Assembly (NCBI RefSeq): GCF_003355475.1
Contig: NZ_CP031356.1
Location: 1,860,001 to 1,924,000 of the forward strand
Source of the DNA: Brachybacterium saurashtrense
GTDB taxonomy: Bacteria; Actinomycetota; Actinomycetes; Actinomycetales; Dermabacteraceae
Length of the DNA: 64,000 bases
Reading direction: 5' to 3'
Position numbers and translations under genes: made by a program. This document shows, in pieces, positions 11,498 to 21,363 of this stretch (positions within the stretch are counted from its first letter, which is position 1; each line of letters opens with the position of its first letter). The notes below the pieces were generated by a model, which had not been told where the DNA came from, made no database searches, and saw only the letters and a program-made list of their open reading frames with translations.

Positions 11498-12742
11498 ATG
11501 ACCCCTGAGCCCGTGCACCGTCCCCTCGCCGCCGACGCCCCCGCCGCCTCTCCTCGCACCACGGATGCCGGCACGACCTTCGCGATCACCGGCGCCCATG
11601 TGGTGCCGATCGAGGGCGAGCCCTTCGACGGCACGGTCCTGGTGCGCGAGGGGCGCCTCTGCGCGCTCGGCCCGGAGCTCGCCGTCCCGGCAGGGGTCGA
11701 GGTCCTCGAGGCCGACGGCGCCTGGCTGCTGCCCGGCTTCGTCGATGCGCACGTGCACCTGGGCGTGGACGAGGAGGGCGAGGGCTGGGCCGGCGACGAC
11801 ACCAACGAGATGACCGACCCGGTGATGGCCGCGGCCCGCGCGATCGACGCCGTCAATCCCCTCGACATCGGCTTCGACGACGCGATCATCGGCGGCGTCA
11901 CCGCGGTGAACGTGAACCCCGGCTCCGGCAACCCGATCGGCGGGCTCGCCGTCGCGCTGCGCACCCACGGCCGGGTCGTGGACGAGATGGTGCTGCGCAG
12001 CCCCTCCGGGCTGAAGGCCGCGCTCGGCGAGAACCCCAAGCGCGTCTACGGGGAGAGGAAGCAGACCCCCTCGACGCGGCTCGGGGTCGCGCTCACGATC
12101 CGGAAGGCCTTCGCCGCCGCGCGGGCCTGGTCCGCGAAGCCCGCCGAGGAGCGGGACGCGGATCTGGTCTCCGAGGCGCTGACGGCGGTGCTCGAGCGGG
12201 AGATCCCCTGGCGTCAGCACGCCCATCGCGCCGACGACATCGCGACCGCGCTGCGGCTGGCCGAGGAGTTCGGCTATCGGCTGGTCCTCGACCACGGCAC
12301 CGAGTCCCACCTGATCGCGGACCGCGTGGCCGAGGCCGGTGTGCCGGTGCTCTACGGGCCGCTGATCGTCTCCCGCTCCAAGGTCGAGGTGCGCCACCGC
12401 ACCCCGGCCGCCCCGGGGCTGCTCGCCGCCGCCGGGGTCGAGGTCTCGATCATCACGGACCATCCGGTGGTGCCGATCGAGTTCCTCGTCCATCAGGCGG
12501 CGCTCGCGGTCAAGCACGGGATGGATCCCGCGGACGCGCTGCGCGCCCTCACCCTCCACCCGGCGCGGGTGCTCGGCCTCGAGGACCGCCTCGGCGCGCT
12601 CGCCCCCGGCAAGGACGCGGATCTGGTGCTGTGGGAGGGCGATCCGCTCGACGTGCGGAACCGCAGCCTGCGCGTGTGGCAGGGCGGGCGCGAGGTGATG
12701 CACCGCGGGGCCGACGGCGAGGCCGTGATCGCCCCGCGCTGA
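11498..12742 (+). CDS. Imidazolonepropionase-like amidohydrolase
   Basis: 414 residues with the metal-dependent amidohydrolase fold: N-terminal beta-sandwich, the metal motif HVH at 85-87 (GFVDAHVHLG), then QHAHRADD near 220, LDHGTE, and ITDHPVVP carrying the last metal-site Asp, and the C-terminal cap ending GKDADLVLWEGDPLD. The layout fits the hydantoinase/imidazolonepropionase-like group acting on cyclic amides or isoaspartyl-type bonds; the substrate is not identifiable. The ATG at 11498 is preceded by GGGGG. It points the same way as the phosphoketolase gene 162 bp on, which has its own likely -10 (TACGGT at 12831). Confidence 0.88.
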   Translation: MTPEPVHRPLAADAPAASPRTTDAGTTFAITGAHVVPIEGEPFDGTVLVREGRLCALGPELAVPAGVEVLEADGAWLLPGFVDAHVHLGVDEEGEGWAGDDTNEMTDPVMAAARAIDAVNPLDIGFDDAIIGGVTAVNVNPGSGNPIGGLAVALRTHGRVVDEMVLRSPSGLKAALGENPKRVYGERKQTPSTRLGVALTIRKAFAAARAWSAKPAEERDADLVSEALTAVLEREIPWRQHAHRADDIATALRLAEEFGYRLVLDHGTESHLIADRVAEAGVPVLYGPLIVSRSKVEVRHRTPAAPGLLAAAGVEVSIITDHPVVPIEFLVHQAALAVKHGMDPADALRALTLHPARVLGLEDRLGALAPGKDADLVLWEGDPLDVRNRSLRVWQGGREVMHRGADGEAVIAPR

Positions 12743-12904
12743 TCCGCGCGCGGGGCGTCGGGCGGGCCGGCCGCACCGCGCATGGCAGGCGCGGGACCTT
12801 TCGTCCCTTCCCCGGGGCGGCCCGTGCCCCTACGGTGGCGGTGTCGGCGCCGAGCCGGTCCGCGGCGCGGCACCCAGGCCCACAGGTCCGCTCAGGAAGG
12901 CATC

Positions 12905-15376
12905 ATGTCCCCCACTCCCGCATGGCCCGATGCACCCGCCTCCGCCCCCTCCGACACCGACCTGACGCGACTCGACGCCTGGTGGCGCGCCGCGAACTAC
13001 CTCTCGGTCGGTCAGATCTACCTCAAGGACAATCCGCTGCTGCGCAAGCCGCTGCAGCGCGAGCACGTCAAGCCGCGACTGCTGGGCCACTGGGGCACCA
13101 CCCCCGGCCTCACCTTCCTCTACGCGCACGCGAACCGCGCCGTCGTCCAGCGCGGGCTGCACGCCATGTACATCACCGGCCCCGGGCACGGCGGTCCGGG
13201 CCTGGTGGCGTCCACCTACCTCGAGGGCACCTACTCCGAGGTGTACCCCGCGGTGAGCGAGGACGAGGAGGGGATGAGGCGCCTGTTCACCCAGTTCTCG
13301 TTCCCCGGCGGGATCCCCTCCCACGTCGCCCCGGAGACGCCAGGCTCGATCCACGAGGGCGGGGAGCTGGGCTACGCCCTCTCCCACGCCTACGGGGCGA
13401 TGTTCGACAGCCCCGACCAGATCGCGTTCACCGTGGTGGGCGACGGCGAGGCGGAGACCGGACCGCTGGCCACCTCCTGGCACTCCAACAAGTTCGTCAA
13501 CCCGCAGCAGGACGGCGTGGTGCTGCCGATCCTGCACCTGAACGGGTACAAGATCGCCAACCCCACCGTGCTCGCGCGCATCGGCGACGAGGAGCTCGAG
13601 GCGCTGATGCGCGGGTACGGGCACGAGCCGCTGTTCTTCGAGGGCGGGTTCGACGACGAGGACCCGCTGGAGATCCACCGACGCTTCGCGGAGGTGCTCG
13701 ACACGGCTCTGGACCGCATCGCGGAGATCAAGGCGCAGGCCGCCGAGGACGCCGCGGCCGGCCGGGAGACCGACCGGCCGGCCTGGCCGATGATCGTGCT
13801 GCGCACCCCGAAGGGATGGACCGGCCCGAAGGAGATCGACGGTCAGCGCACCGAAGGGTCCTGGCGCTCGCACCAGGTGCCGCTCACGAGCGCCCGCGAC
13901 ACCGACGAGCACCTCGCCGACCTCGATGCGTGGCTGCGCTCCTACCGTCCCGAGGAGCTCTTCGACGAGGAGGGGAAGCTCGCCGAGGAGATCGCCGCCG
14001 CCGCGCCGACGGGCTCGCTGCGGATGTCCGCGAACCCCTCGACCAACGGCGGCGCCGTGCTCACGCCGCTGCGCCTGCCGGACTTCCGGGAGCACGCCGT
14101 CGACGTGCCCGTCCCGGGCGGCTCGGTCTCCGAGGCGACGAAGGTGCTGGGCACCTGGCTGCGGGAGGTGGTGCGCGAGAACCCCGAGACCTTCCGGATC
14201 TTCGGCCCCGACGAGACGGCCTCGAACCGGCTCCAGGCGGTCTACGAGGTCACCGACAAGCAGTGGAACGCGGAGCTCGAGGAGCACGACCGCGCCGAGC
14301 ACCTCGCCCGGGCGGGCCGCGTCATGGAGGTGCTCTCCGAGCACCAGTGCCAGGGCTGGCTGGAGGGCTACCTCCTCACCGGCCGGCACGGGATGTTCTC
14401 CTCCTACGAGGCGTTCATCCACATCGTCGACTCGATGGTCAACCAGCACGCGAAGTGGCTGAAGGTCACCAACGAGATCGAGTGGCGCCGTCCCCTGGCC
14501 TCGCTGAACTACCTGCTGAGCTCGCACGTGTGGCGCCAGGACCACAACGGCTTCTCCCATCAGGACCCGGGCTTCATCGACCACATGGTCAACAAGAAGG
14601 CCGAGATCGTGCGGGTCTACCTGCCGCCGGACGCGAACACGCTGCTGTCCGTCTACGACCACTGCCTGCGCTCGAGGCAGTACGTGAACGTCGTCGTCGC
14701 CGGCAAGCAGCCCAACCCGAACTGGCTGAGCATGGACGAGGCGATCCTCCACTGCACCCGGGGCCTGGGCATCTGGGAGTGGGCCGGGACCGAGCGGTCC
14801 GGCGAGGAGCCGGAGGTGGTCCTCGCCGCCGCCGGCGACATCCCCACCATCGAGGTCCTCGCCGCGGCGAAGATCCTCCGCGAGGAGATCCCGGATCTGC
14901 GGGTGCGGGTGGTGAACGTGGTGGACCTGATGCGCCTGCAGGACGACACCGAGCACCCGCACGGTCTCTCGCAGCGCGCCTTCGAGGGGTACTTCGGCAC
15001 GGAGGCGCCCGTGGTCTTCGCCTACCACGGCTACCCGTGGCTGATCCATCGCCTGGCGTACCGCCACGACCGGCTCGGTCGCCTGCACGTGCGCGGCTAC
15101 AAGGAGGAGGGGACCACCACGACCCCCTTCGACATGCTCATGCTCAACGACACCGATCGCTACCACCTGGTGATGGACGTGATCGACCGGGTCGACGGGC
15201 TGGGCACCCGCTACGCGGGGCTGCGTCAGCGGATGGTGGACACCCGCCTGCGCTGCCGGGCCCATGCCTACGAGCACGGGGAGGACGCCCCGGAGATCAC
15301 CCAGTGGCGGTGGAGCGACGAGGTGGACGCGGACCTCGGCGCGGCGGCGGCCGACACCGGCGGCGACAACGGATGA
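12905..15376 (+). CDS. xfp: Xylulose-5-phosphate/fructose-6-phosphate phosphoketolase
   Basis: 823-residue cytosolic thiamine diphosphate enzyme that cleaves xylulose 5-phosphate (and often fructose 6-phosphate) with phosphate to acetyl phosphate plus glyceraldehyde 3-phosphate (or erythrose 4-phosphate). Visible family features: GPGHGGPG near residue 97, the ThDP motif [19 protein letters not shown], the [20 protein letters not shown] block, and the C-terminal [18 protein letters not shown]. Start at the ATG with AGGAAGG upstream; an in-frame earlier ATG at 12782 has none. The acylphosphatase gene begins 43 bp after the stop, probably in the same operon. Length is normal for the family. Confidence 0.97.
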   Translation: MSPTPAWPDAPASAPSDTDLTRLDAWWRAANYLSVGQIYLKDNPLLRKPLQREHVKPRLLGHWGTTPGLTFLYAHANRAVVQRGLHAMYITGPGHGGPGLVASTYLEGTYSEVYPAVSEDEEGMRRLFTQFSFPGGIPSHVAPETPGSIHEGGELGYALSHAYGAMFDSPDQIAFTVVGDGEAETGPLATSWHSNKFVNPQQDGVVLPILHLNGYKIANPTVLARIGDEELEALMRGYGHEPLFFEGGFDDEDPLEIHRRFAEVLDTALDRIAEIKAQAAEDAAAGRETDRPAWPMIVLRTPKGWTGPKEIDGQRTEGSWRSHQVPLTSARDTDEHLADLDAWLRSYRPEELFDEEGKLAEEIAAAAPTGSLRMSANPSTNGGAVLTPLRLPDFREHAVDVPVPGGSVSEATKVLGTWLREVVRENPETFRIFGPDETASNRLQAVYEVTDKQWNAELEEHDRAEHLARAGRVMEVLSEHQCQGWLEGYLLTGRHGMFSSYEAFIHIVDSMVNQHAKWLKVTNEIEWRRPLASLNYLLSSHVWRQDHNGFSHQDPGFIDHMVNKKAEIVRVYLPPDANTLLSVYDHCLRSRQYVNVVVAGKQPNPNWLSMDEAILHCTRGLGIWEWAGTERSGEEPEVVLAAAGDIPTIEVLAAAKILREEIPDLRVRVVNVVDLMRLQDDTEHPHGLSQRAFEGYFGTEAPVVFAYHGYPWLIHRLAYRHDRLGRLHVRGYKEEGTTTTPFDMLMLNDTDRYHLVMDVIDRVDGLGTRYAGLRQRMVDTRLRCRAHAYEHGEDAPEITQWRWSDEVDADLGAAAADTGGDNG

Positions 15377-15419
15377 GCTGCGCGTGGCTCGGGCACGTCG
15401 CGCGGTACAGGAGGGACAC

Positions 15420-15716
15420 GTGGAGAGCACCCCGGAGGGCAGCGCGCCCGTGCGACGGATCGTCCGTGTGCACGGCCGGGTGCAGGGCGTCGGCTACCGG
15501 ATGGACGCCGCCGCGGCGGCCTCGCGCTGCGGCGTGGCCGGGACCGTGAGGAACCTGCTCGACGGCTCGGTGGAGGCCGATGTGGAAGGGCCTCCGGAGG
15601 CCGTCGAGGCGATGATCGCGCACCTGCGCCGCGGGCCGAGCACCGCCCGGGTGGACGGCGTGGACGTGCGCCGAGACGCGCCCCGCGGCGCCACCGGGTT
15701 CCGCATCGCCGGCTGA
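15420..15716 (+). CDS. acyP: Acylphosphatase
   Basis: 98-residue cytosolic enzyme hydrolysing acyl phosphates such as acetyl phosphate or 1,3-bisphosphoglycerate. Signature VHGRVQGVGYR ends in the phosphate-binding Arg27, and GTVRNLLDGSVE holds the catalytic Asn45, the usual Arg/Asn pair spaced 18 residues. The GTG start at 15420 has GGAGG 6-10 nt upstream. It follows phosphoketolase, which makes acetyl phosphate, and it could limit acetyl phosphate build-up; that link is inference from position. Confidence 0.93.
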   Translation: MESTPEGSAPVRRIVRVHGRVQGVGYRMDAAAAASRCGVAGTVRNLLDGSVEADVEGPPEAVEAMIAHLRRGPSTARVDGVDVRRDAPRGATGFRIAG

Positions 15717-15732
15717 GCCGTCCGCGCGCGCG

Positions 15733-15767
15733 CACGACCCCGGCAGCGAGGAGCTGCCGGGGTCGTG
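15733..15767. terminator. Bidirectional terminator hairpin
   Basis: CACGACCCCGGCAGC (15733-15747) and GCTGCCGGGGTCGTG (15753-15767) form a perfect 15-bp stem with a GAGGA loop, between the convergent acylphosphatase and NAD(P)-binding genes. Confidence 0.8.
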
Positions 15768-15804
15768 GGGTCGTGCCGCACGGCGCGGCGGGCCGGGCCG
15801 TGCG

Positions 15805-16452
15805 TCAGGAGGCGGCGTCGAGGGCGGCGCCGATCTCCTGCTCGCCGTCGTTGTAAGGGAGGAATCGGCCGACGGTCGCGGGCCGCTCGAGGGCCGCGAC
15901 GATCGTGCGCGCCACGTTGCCCCGGGAGACGCTCCCGCCCTCCGCGGCGGCGGTGTCGATCCGACCGGACGGCTCCTCGAGGGTGAGCCGGGAGGGTGCG
16001 AGGATGGTCCAGCGGAGGTCGGTGCCCCGCAGGTGCTCGTCGGCGCGGGCCTTCGACTCGGCGTAGGCGAAGAAGGGGTTGTCCTCGCTCACGCCGTGCT
16101 CCAGCGAGGCCCCGAAGTAGCTCACCATCACGTAGCGCTCGGCGCCCACCCGCTGGGCGGCGTCCATCGACGCGATCGCCGCGTCCCGGTCCACGGCCAC
16201 CGTGCGCTCCGGGTTCCCGCCGCCGGCCCCCGCAGACCACACCACGGCGTCCCTCCCGCGCAGCAGCTCGTCCCAGCCCCCGGCGTCCAGGCTCTCGATG
16301 TCGCTGAGCACCGCCTGGGCGCCGGTCGCCTCGACCTCCGCGGCGTGCTCCGGGTTGCGGATCACGGAGTGCACCGTGTGTCCCGCCTCCACGAGCAGCG
16401 GCGCCGCGAGCAGTGCGACCTTGCCATGTCCTCCGATGAGTGCGATATCCAT
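15805..16452 (-). CDS. NAD(P)-binding SDR-like protein (YhfK/SDR_a5 type)
   Basis: 215 residues with a Rossmann fold: IALIGGHGKVALLAAPLL (3-20) is the nucleotide-binding turn of atypical extended SDRs. Further blocks are VVWSAGAGGG, YVMVSYFGAS and FAYAESKARADEHLRGTDLRW, where Tyr/Lys of AYAESK sit near the usual catalytic position. Members resemble NmrA-like redox sensors or sugar-nucleotide reductases; activity is not predictable. The ATG lies 6 nt after CAGGGT, a possible leaderless start. Confidence 0.85.
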   Translation of the reverse strand: MDIALIGGHGKVALLAAPLLVEAGHTVHSVIRNPEHAAEVEATGAQAVLSDIESLDAGGWDELLRGRDAVVWSAGAGGGNPERTVAVDRDAAIASMDAAQRVGAERYVMVSYFGASLEHGVSEDNPFFAYAESKARADEHLRGTDLRWTILAPSRLTLEEPSGRIDTAAAEGGSVSRGNVARTIVAALERPATVGRFLPYNDGEQEIGAALDAAS

Positions 16453-16607
16453 GGCCCCACCCTGTCACCGTGCGCGCCCCAGGTCGAGGGCCGGCCGGCG
16501 ATGTTCGCGCTCGGTGGAGCCGGGGCCCGCTCGGCCGTTCCCCGGAGCCCCGCTATCCTGGGCGCGGCCGCCGCCCCAGCGGCTCACGCCGCACGAAGGG
16601 ACCCAGC

Positions 16608-17645
16608 ATGGCCGGTGGACTCGCCGCACTCCTCGATGACGTCGCCGCGATCGCGCGCCTGGCCGCCGCCAGCGCGGACGACGTGGCCGCCGCCTCCGCC
16701 AAGGCCGGCTCGAAGGCCGTGGGCGTGGTGATCGACGACGCCGCGGTGACGCCGCAGTACATCCAGGGCATCAAGCCTCAGCGGGAGCTGCCGATCATCT
16801 GGCGGATCACCAAGGGTTCGCTGCGCAACAAGTTCGTGATCATCCTGCCCGCGCTGCTGCTGCTGAGCGTGGTCGCACCCTGGCTGCTCACCCCGATCCT
16901 CATGCTCGGCGGCCTCTATCTCAGCTTCGAAGGCGCGGAGAAGATCATCGAGCTCGTGCGGGGGAAGCCCAAGAAGGCTCCCGCGAGCGCGCAGGGCGCC
17001 GCCGCGGAGGACAAGGTGGTCTCCGGCGCGGTGCGCACCGACCTCATCCTCTCCGCCGAGATCATGGTGATCTCGATGAACTCGGTGGACACCGACAGCC
17101 TGTGGATGCGCGCCGCCGTGCTCGCGGTGATCGCCCTCGGCATCACCGCCCTGGTGTACGGCGCGGTGGGCCTGCTGGTGAAGATGGACGACATCGGTCT
17201 GGCCATGGCGCAGGACGAGGACGCCCCCGAGGCCCGGCGCCGCTTCGGCGACGGCCTGGTGCGGGCGATGCCGCGCGTGATGGACGTGATCAGCTACGTG
17301 GGCATGATCGCGATGCTCTGGGTGGGCGGCCACATCCTGCTGGTGGGCACACACGAGCTGGGCCTGGCCCAGCCGTACGGGTTCGTGCACCACCTCGAGG
17401 AGATCGTGGCGGGCGCGGCCGGGGTGGGCGGGGTGCTCGCCTGGCTGGTGAACACCTTCTTCTCGTTCCTGCTGGGCCTGCTCGTGGGCTCGGTGGCGGC
17501 GGCGATCGTGCACGTGCTGCCGATCGGCCACCACGGCGAGGAGGGTTCCCCCGCCGAGGCCGCGGCCGGCGAGGCCGCCGAGGATCAGACCGACGACGGC
17601 TCCGCCGCCGGCGAGACCGGGGCGGTCACTCCTCCGTCGCGGTGA
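16608..17645 (+). CDS. DUF808 (YedI-family) inner membrane protein
   Basis: 345 residues. N-terminal soluble part MAGGLAALLDDVAAIARLAA, then the YIQGIKPQRELPIIWRI block and LRNKFVIILPALLLLS first membrane helix, with about six to seven membrane segments in total, as in DUF808/YedI proteins of unknown function. The C-terminus is acidic and Ala-rich (GEEGSPAEAAAGEAAED). A TATCCT -10 box at 16553 and GAAGGG before the ATG define the start. Its last 20 bases overlap the end of the convergent phosphoribosyltransferase gene. Confidence 0.88.
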   Translation: MAGGLAALLDDVAAIARLAAASADDVAAASAKAGSKAVGVVIDDAAVTPQYIQGIKPQRELPIIWRITKGSLRNKFVIILPALLLLSVVAPWLLTPILMLGGLYLSFEGAEKIIELVRGKPKKAPASAQGAAAEDKVVSGAVRTDLILSAEIMVISMNSVDTDSLWMRAAVLAVIALGITALVYGAVGLLVKMDDIGLAMAQDEDAPEARRRFGDGLVRAMPRVMDVISYVGMIAMLWVGGHILLVGTHELGLAQPYGFVHHLEEIVAGAAGVGGVLAWLVNTFFSFLLGLLVGSVAAAIVHVLPIGHHGEEGSPAEAAAGEAAEDQTDDGSAAGETGAVTPPSR

Positions 17646-18138
17646 CCGGCGGCTCGGCCGACCACGGGAAGACGATCCACTCGTCCGTGCGGCGCCACAC
17701 GAAGTCCGGGTCCACCACCGAGGCGGACTTCGCGTAGAGCACCGCGCTGCGGGCGTCGGCGCCCATCTCGCGCAGCAGGTCGAGCACGAGCGCGAGGGTG
17801 CGGCCCGAATCGGCCACGTCGTCGACCACCAGCAGGCGCTTGCCCCGGATCGACTCGGTGTCGAGCATCGGCGCGAGCAGCACCGGGTCCGGGAGCGTCT
17901 CGTGCACGTCGGTGTAGAACTCGACGTTGATGGCATCGGAGAGCTTCACCCCGAGCGCGTAGGAGAGCGAGCCGGCCGGCAGCAGACCGCCGCGGGCCAC
18001 GGCGATGATGATCTCCGGCGTGAAGTCGGAGTCGGCGATCGTCTGCGCCAGCTGCCGGGAGGCGGTCCCGAACAGCTCCCACGTGAGCACCTCCTTCTCG
18101 ACGAGGTCGGAGGAATCGGCGTGGTAGGCCTGCGTCAT
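17626..18138 (-). CDS. Purine-type phosphoribosyltransferase
   Basis: 170 residues with the type I PRTase fold. The PRPP loop LLVVDDVADSGRTL is at about 103-116, preceded by IIIAVARGGLLPAGSL (first PPi loop). The N-terminus LTWELFGTASRQLAQTI and the FPWSAEP end match the hypoxanthine/xanthine-guanine PRT-like or Gpt-like salvage enzymes in actinobacteria. It should attach ribose 5-phosphate from PRPP to a purine base in the cytosol; the base is undetermined. The stop overlaps the convergent DUF808 gene by 20 bp. Confidence 0.88.
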   Translation of the reverse strand: MTQAYHADSSDLVEKEVLTWELFGTASRQLAQTIADSDFTPEIIIAVARGGLLPAGSLSYALGVKLSDAINVEFYTDVHETLPDPVLLAPMLDTESIRGKRLLVVDDVADSGRTLALVLDLLREMGADARSAVLYAKSASVVDPDFVWRRTDEWIVFPWSAEPPVTATEE

Positions 18139-18243
18139 CGGGTCACTGCTCCTGGGGATCGTGGGCGCGGAGGGCTCCGATGGTAGCGCCGGGGAGCGCT
18201 CCGCGCCGCGCTGCGCCGGGGGCGCATGGCCGATCCCTCAGCC

Positions 18244-18262
18244 GCGCCCCGGGGCGGGGCGC
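18244..18262 (-). terminator. Candidate terminator after the BCCT gene
   Basis: GCGCCCC (18244-18250) and GGGGCGC (18256-18262) pair across a 5-nt loop, about 30 bp beyond the end of the BCCT reading frame. The surrounding DNA is very GC-rich, so the assignment is weak. Confidence 0.4.
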
Positions 18263-18291
18263 ACCGGCCCGCCCGGCCCCGGGGTCCCGTG

Positions 18292-20376
18292 CTACCGCCC
18301 GTCCGACGGGGCGTCCGTCGGGCCGGCCTCGCCGTCGTCCTCCTCCAGGGGCTCGCCGTCGAGGCCGAGGTAGACCCCGCGCTCGTAGTCGTACGCGACG
18401 GGGTTGCCCCCCTCGTCGGTGCGCGCGTACCACTCGGTGACCTCCATGGCGGTGGAGTCGAACTCCGCGCCGGTGGCGAGGTCGCTGTCGGTGGCGGTGG
18501 GCTCCACGGCGAGCGCGAAGTGGTCCCCGTACTCGGCCACGCCCTGCTTGACCGCGTTCTCGATCGCCACCTCCTGGTACTGGTCCCGGATCATCATCGG
18601 GTCGTTGCGCAGCTCCCTGATCAGCGCCACCACCATCAGGATGAGGATGACGGCGAAGGGCAGCGCCGTCACCACGATGAGGTTCTGCAGGCCGGCGAGC
18701 GCGTTCTGCCCTCCGAAGAACAGGATCACCATGGCGATCCCGGCCATGCACAGCGCCCAGAACACGGTGACCAGGCGATTCGGGGAGGGGTTGCCCTTCT
18801 GCGAGAGCTGCGAGTTCACCAGCGAGGCGGAATCGGCCGAGGTGATGAAGAAGATCGCGAGCATCACGATGACGATCGCGGAGATCACCGTCCCGCCGGG
18901 CAGCTGATCCACCACGGCGAAGAAGATCTCCGCCGGCGCCGGCAGCGAGTCGACGGTGCCGTCGGTCGCGATCGCCCCGGAGGGATCTGAGATCCCCACG
19001 GTGTTCCCGGCGGCGTCCAGCTCGCTGGCCCGGCGCTGCAGTCAGACCGAGGTGCCGCCCAGCACGGCGAAGGCGAGGATGATGATGCTGGAGGGGATCA
19101 GCAGCACGCCGAGCACGAACTGGCGGATGGTGCGGCCGCGGGAGATCTTCGCGGTGAACACGCCCACGAAGGGCGCCCAGCTCACCCACCAGGCCCAGTA
19201 GAAGGTGGTCCACGAGGAGAGGAAGCCCTGCATGTCCTCGCCCTCGGCCATGTTCGCGCCGAGCATCGCGGCCAGGGAGCCCAGGTACTCGGCGATCGCG
19301 CCGGGGATGATGTTCACCAGGAACACGGTGGGGCCGACGACGAAGATGAACACCGCCAGCAGCAGCGCGAGCATCATGTTGATGTTCGACAGCCAGCGGA
19401 TGCCGCGGTTCACGCCGGAGACTGCGGAGGCAATGGTGCCGGCGGTGAGCACCATGATCATGAGCATCGCCGCCGCGTTCCCGGCGGTGCCCAGGCCCGT
19501 GACGATCTGCACCCCGCCCGCGATCTGCATGGCGCCGATGCCCAGGGACGCGGCGGTGCCGAAGAGTGTCGCGATGATCGCGAGCCCGTCGATGATCCGG
19601 CTGGGCAGGGAGGAGGTGCTGCCGCCCCACAGCCCGGCCACGATCGCGCTCATCAGCGGCACCCTGCCGCGGCGGAAGGACACGTACGCCACGGCCAGGC
19701 CCACCACGGCGTAGATCGCCCAGGCGTTGATCCCCCAGTGGAGGGCAGACTGCGCGATCGCGCCCTTCATCGCGGCGATCGACCCGGCGTCGTACTCGGC
19801 CCCCGGTCGCGGGGAGAGGGAGAAGGTGAGCGGCTCGTAGGGGCCGAAGAAGATGATGCCGATGCCGAAGCCGGCGCCGAACAGCATCGCCTCCCAGGAG
19901 CCGGTGCCGAACTCGGGCTTCTCCCCGTCCAGCCCCAGCGGGATCTTCCCGTACCGGGACAGGGCGATCACCAGCAGCACGATCACCATGCCGATCGCGA
20001 TGACGTTGAAGACCCAGCCGAAGTTCTCCATCACCCAGGCGAGCGCCGCGCTGGAGACGTCGAAGACCTGCTGCGGGGCCAGCACGCCCCAGGCCACGAA
20101 GCCCACGATCAGCGCGCCCACGGCCACCAGGACGCCGCGGTCAATGCCGTAGCGCACCTTCTGGTCCTCCACCGAGACGCCGGGCACCAGCGCGGGGTGG
20201 ATGCTGTGCGGGTAGCTCACCTCGTCGAGGAATCGGCGCGCCTGGCGCCGTGCGGCATAGACGCGGCGATGCTGCTGGGCGGCGTACTCGTCGGCGGCGG
20301 CGGCCACGTTCTCGGGCGAGCCGCCGCCCGCGGCGGGCGTGCGCCGCCCCGCCTTCTTCTGGGCGGGGACGTTCAT
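18292..20376 (-). pseudogene. BCCT-family transporter interrupted by an in-frame TGA
   Basis: The reading frame is continuous over 694 codons except for one TGA at codon 445 (19044-19042). Upstream are the BCCT (glycine betaine/choline/carnitine) features: cytosolic N-tail, about nine membrane segments, and the tryptophan box WAWWVSWAPFVGVF of TM8. TM9 ends AVLGGTSV, then TGA, then LQRRASELDAAG in the same frame, followed by the last helices (about 235 codons) and an acidic cytosolic C-tail. Many homologues have Trp just after the GGT motif, so TGG to TGA by one transition is likely. As read, the product stops at 444 residues and lacks TM10-12. A separate downstream start (GTG at 18999) has no ribosome site. 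Sequencing error or readthrough remain possible. The start ATG has GGAGG upstream. Confidence 0.85.
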
Positions 20377-20518
20377 GGTTCCTCCAGGGTAGGGACGCGG
20401 CCACTGCAGTGGCGGGCCCCACACATCCCGGCGCCGCACGGGAGAACCGGCGCGCAGTCGTGGCCTCCTCCCCCGGGCGACCGCGACAATGCCCCACATT
20501 TGCCACGCATTCCCACTG

Positions 20519-20547
20519 TTGCTTTGTGTGGTTTTCGGGCGTAGAGT
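20519..20547 (+). promoter_or_regulatory. Probable promoter of the fructose operon
   Basis: TTGCTT (20519-20524), a 17-bp spacer and TAGAGT (20542-20547) form a good sigma-70-type promoter in the least GC-rich stretch of the divergent BCCT/DeoR region. CCACA and TGTGG motifs on either side may belong to the DeoR-type operator. The DeoR ATG is 60 bp downstream. Confidence 0.65.
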
Positions 20548-20607
20548 TACGGCACCGAGGCCGCCGCACGCGGCCTGCCACTGGTCGACGAAGCAGGTGA
20601 GCAGCCG

Positions 20608-21363
20608 ATGTATGCCGCAGAGAGACGCCGTCTGATCCTCGAGGAGCTCACGAGCACGGGCCGGATCACCGTCGCGGACCTGTCCGCCCGGCACGAGGTC
20701 GCCACCGAGACCATCCGGCGGGACCTCGACGAGCTCGCCGAACGCGGCCTGCTCGAGCGCGTGCACGGCGGGGCGATCCCCCGCCGCGAGGCTGAGCCGG
20801 ATCTCGAGGCCCGCCGCGTCACCCACATCGACGCCAAGCGCCGCATCGCCCTCGCCGCCGCCGCCCTGCTGCCCCGCGACGAGCAGGCCGCGGTGCTGCT
20901 GGACGCCGGCACCAGCACCGCCGAGCTCCTCCCCCATCTCGCCGGACGGCGCGGCCCCGTGATCACCAACGCCCCCGCCATCGCGCAGGGCGCCCTGGTC
21001 CACACCGATCTCGCGGTGCACGTGCTGCCTGGCCGGGTGCGCCCCACCACGCAGGCCGCCGTGGGGGCCGCCACCGTGGACGCCCTGCGGGCGCTGCATC
21101 CCCGGGTCGTGTTCCTGGGCTGCAACGGTCTGGACGCCGAGGGGGCCACCACCCCGGATCCGGACGAGGCCGCGGTGAAGACGGCGATGGTCCGCTCCGC
21201 CGCGCAGCGGGTGGTGCTGGCCGACTCCTCCAAGCTCGGCGCCCGCCACCTGGTGCGCTTCGCCGCGCTCGAGGACGTCGACGCGCTGGTCACCGACGCC
21301 GCGCCGCCGGAGCCGCTGCGCCGCGCGCTCGCCGAGGCCGGGGTGGAGGTGCACCTGGCATGA
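20608..21363 (+). CDS. DeoR-family regulator of the fructose operon
   Basis: 251 residues. N-terminal DeoR winged helix (residues 1-57: RRRLILEELTSTGRITVADLSARH, then TETIRRDLDELAERGLLERVHGGA), C-terminal sugar-phosphate sensor domain with LLDAGTSTAELLP (DxGTT-type loop) and VFLGCNGLDAEG. The stop overlaps the fruK ATG (ATGA), so it is the first gene of a three-gene fructose operon. By analogy with FruR proteins of this family it probably represses the operon until fructose 1-phosphate appears. Confidence 0.92.
   Translation: MYAAERRRLILEELTSTGRITVADLSARHEVATETIRRDLDELAERGLLERVHGGAIPRREAEPDLEARRVTHIDAKRRIALAAAALLPRDEQAAVLLDAGTSTAELLPHLAGRRGPVITNAPAIAQGALVHTDLAVHVLPGRVRPTTQAAVGAATVDALRALHPRVVFLGCNGLDAEGATTPDPDEAAVKTAMVRSAAQRVVLADSSKLGARHLVRFAALEDVDALVTDAAPPEPLRRALAEAGVEVHLA

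Noticed and set aside
18292-18999. Separate 235-residue gene starting at GTG 18999
   Set aside because: It is the C-terminal part of the BCCT protein in the same frame, with no ribosome site or promoter before the GTG.
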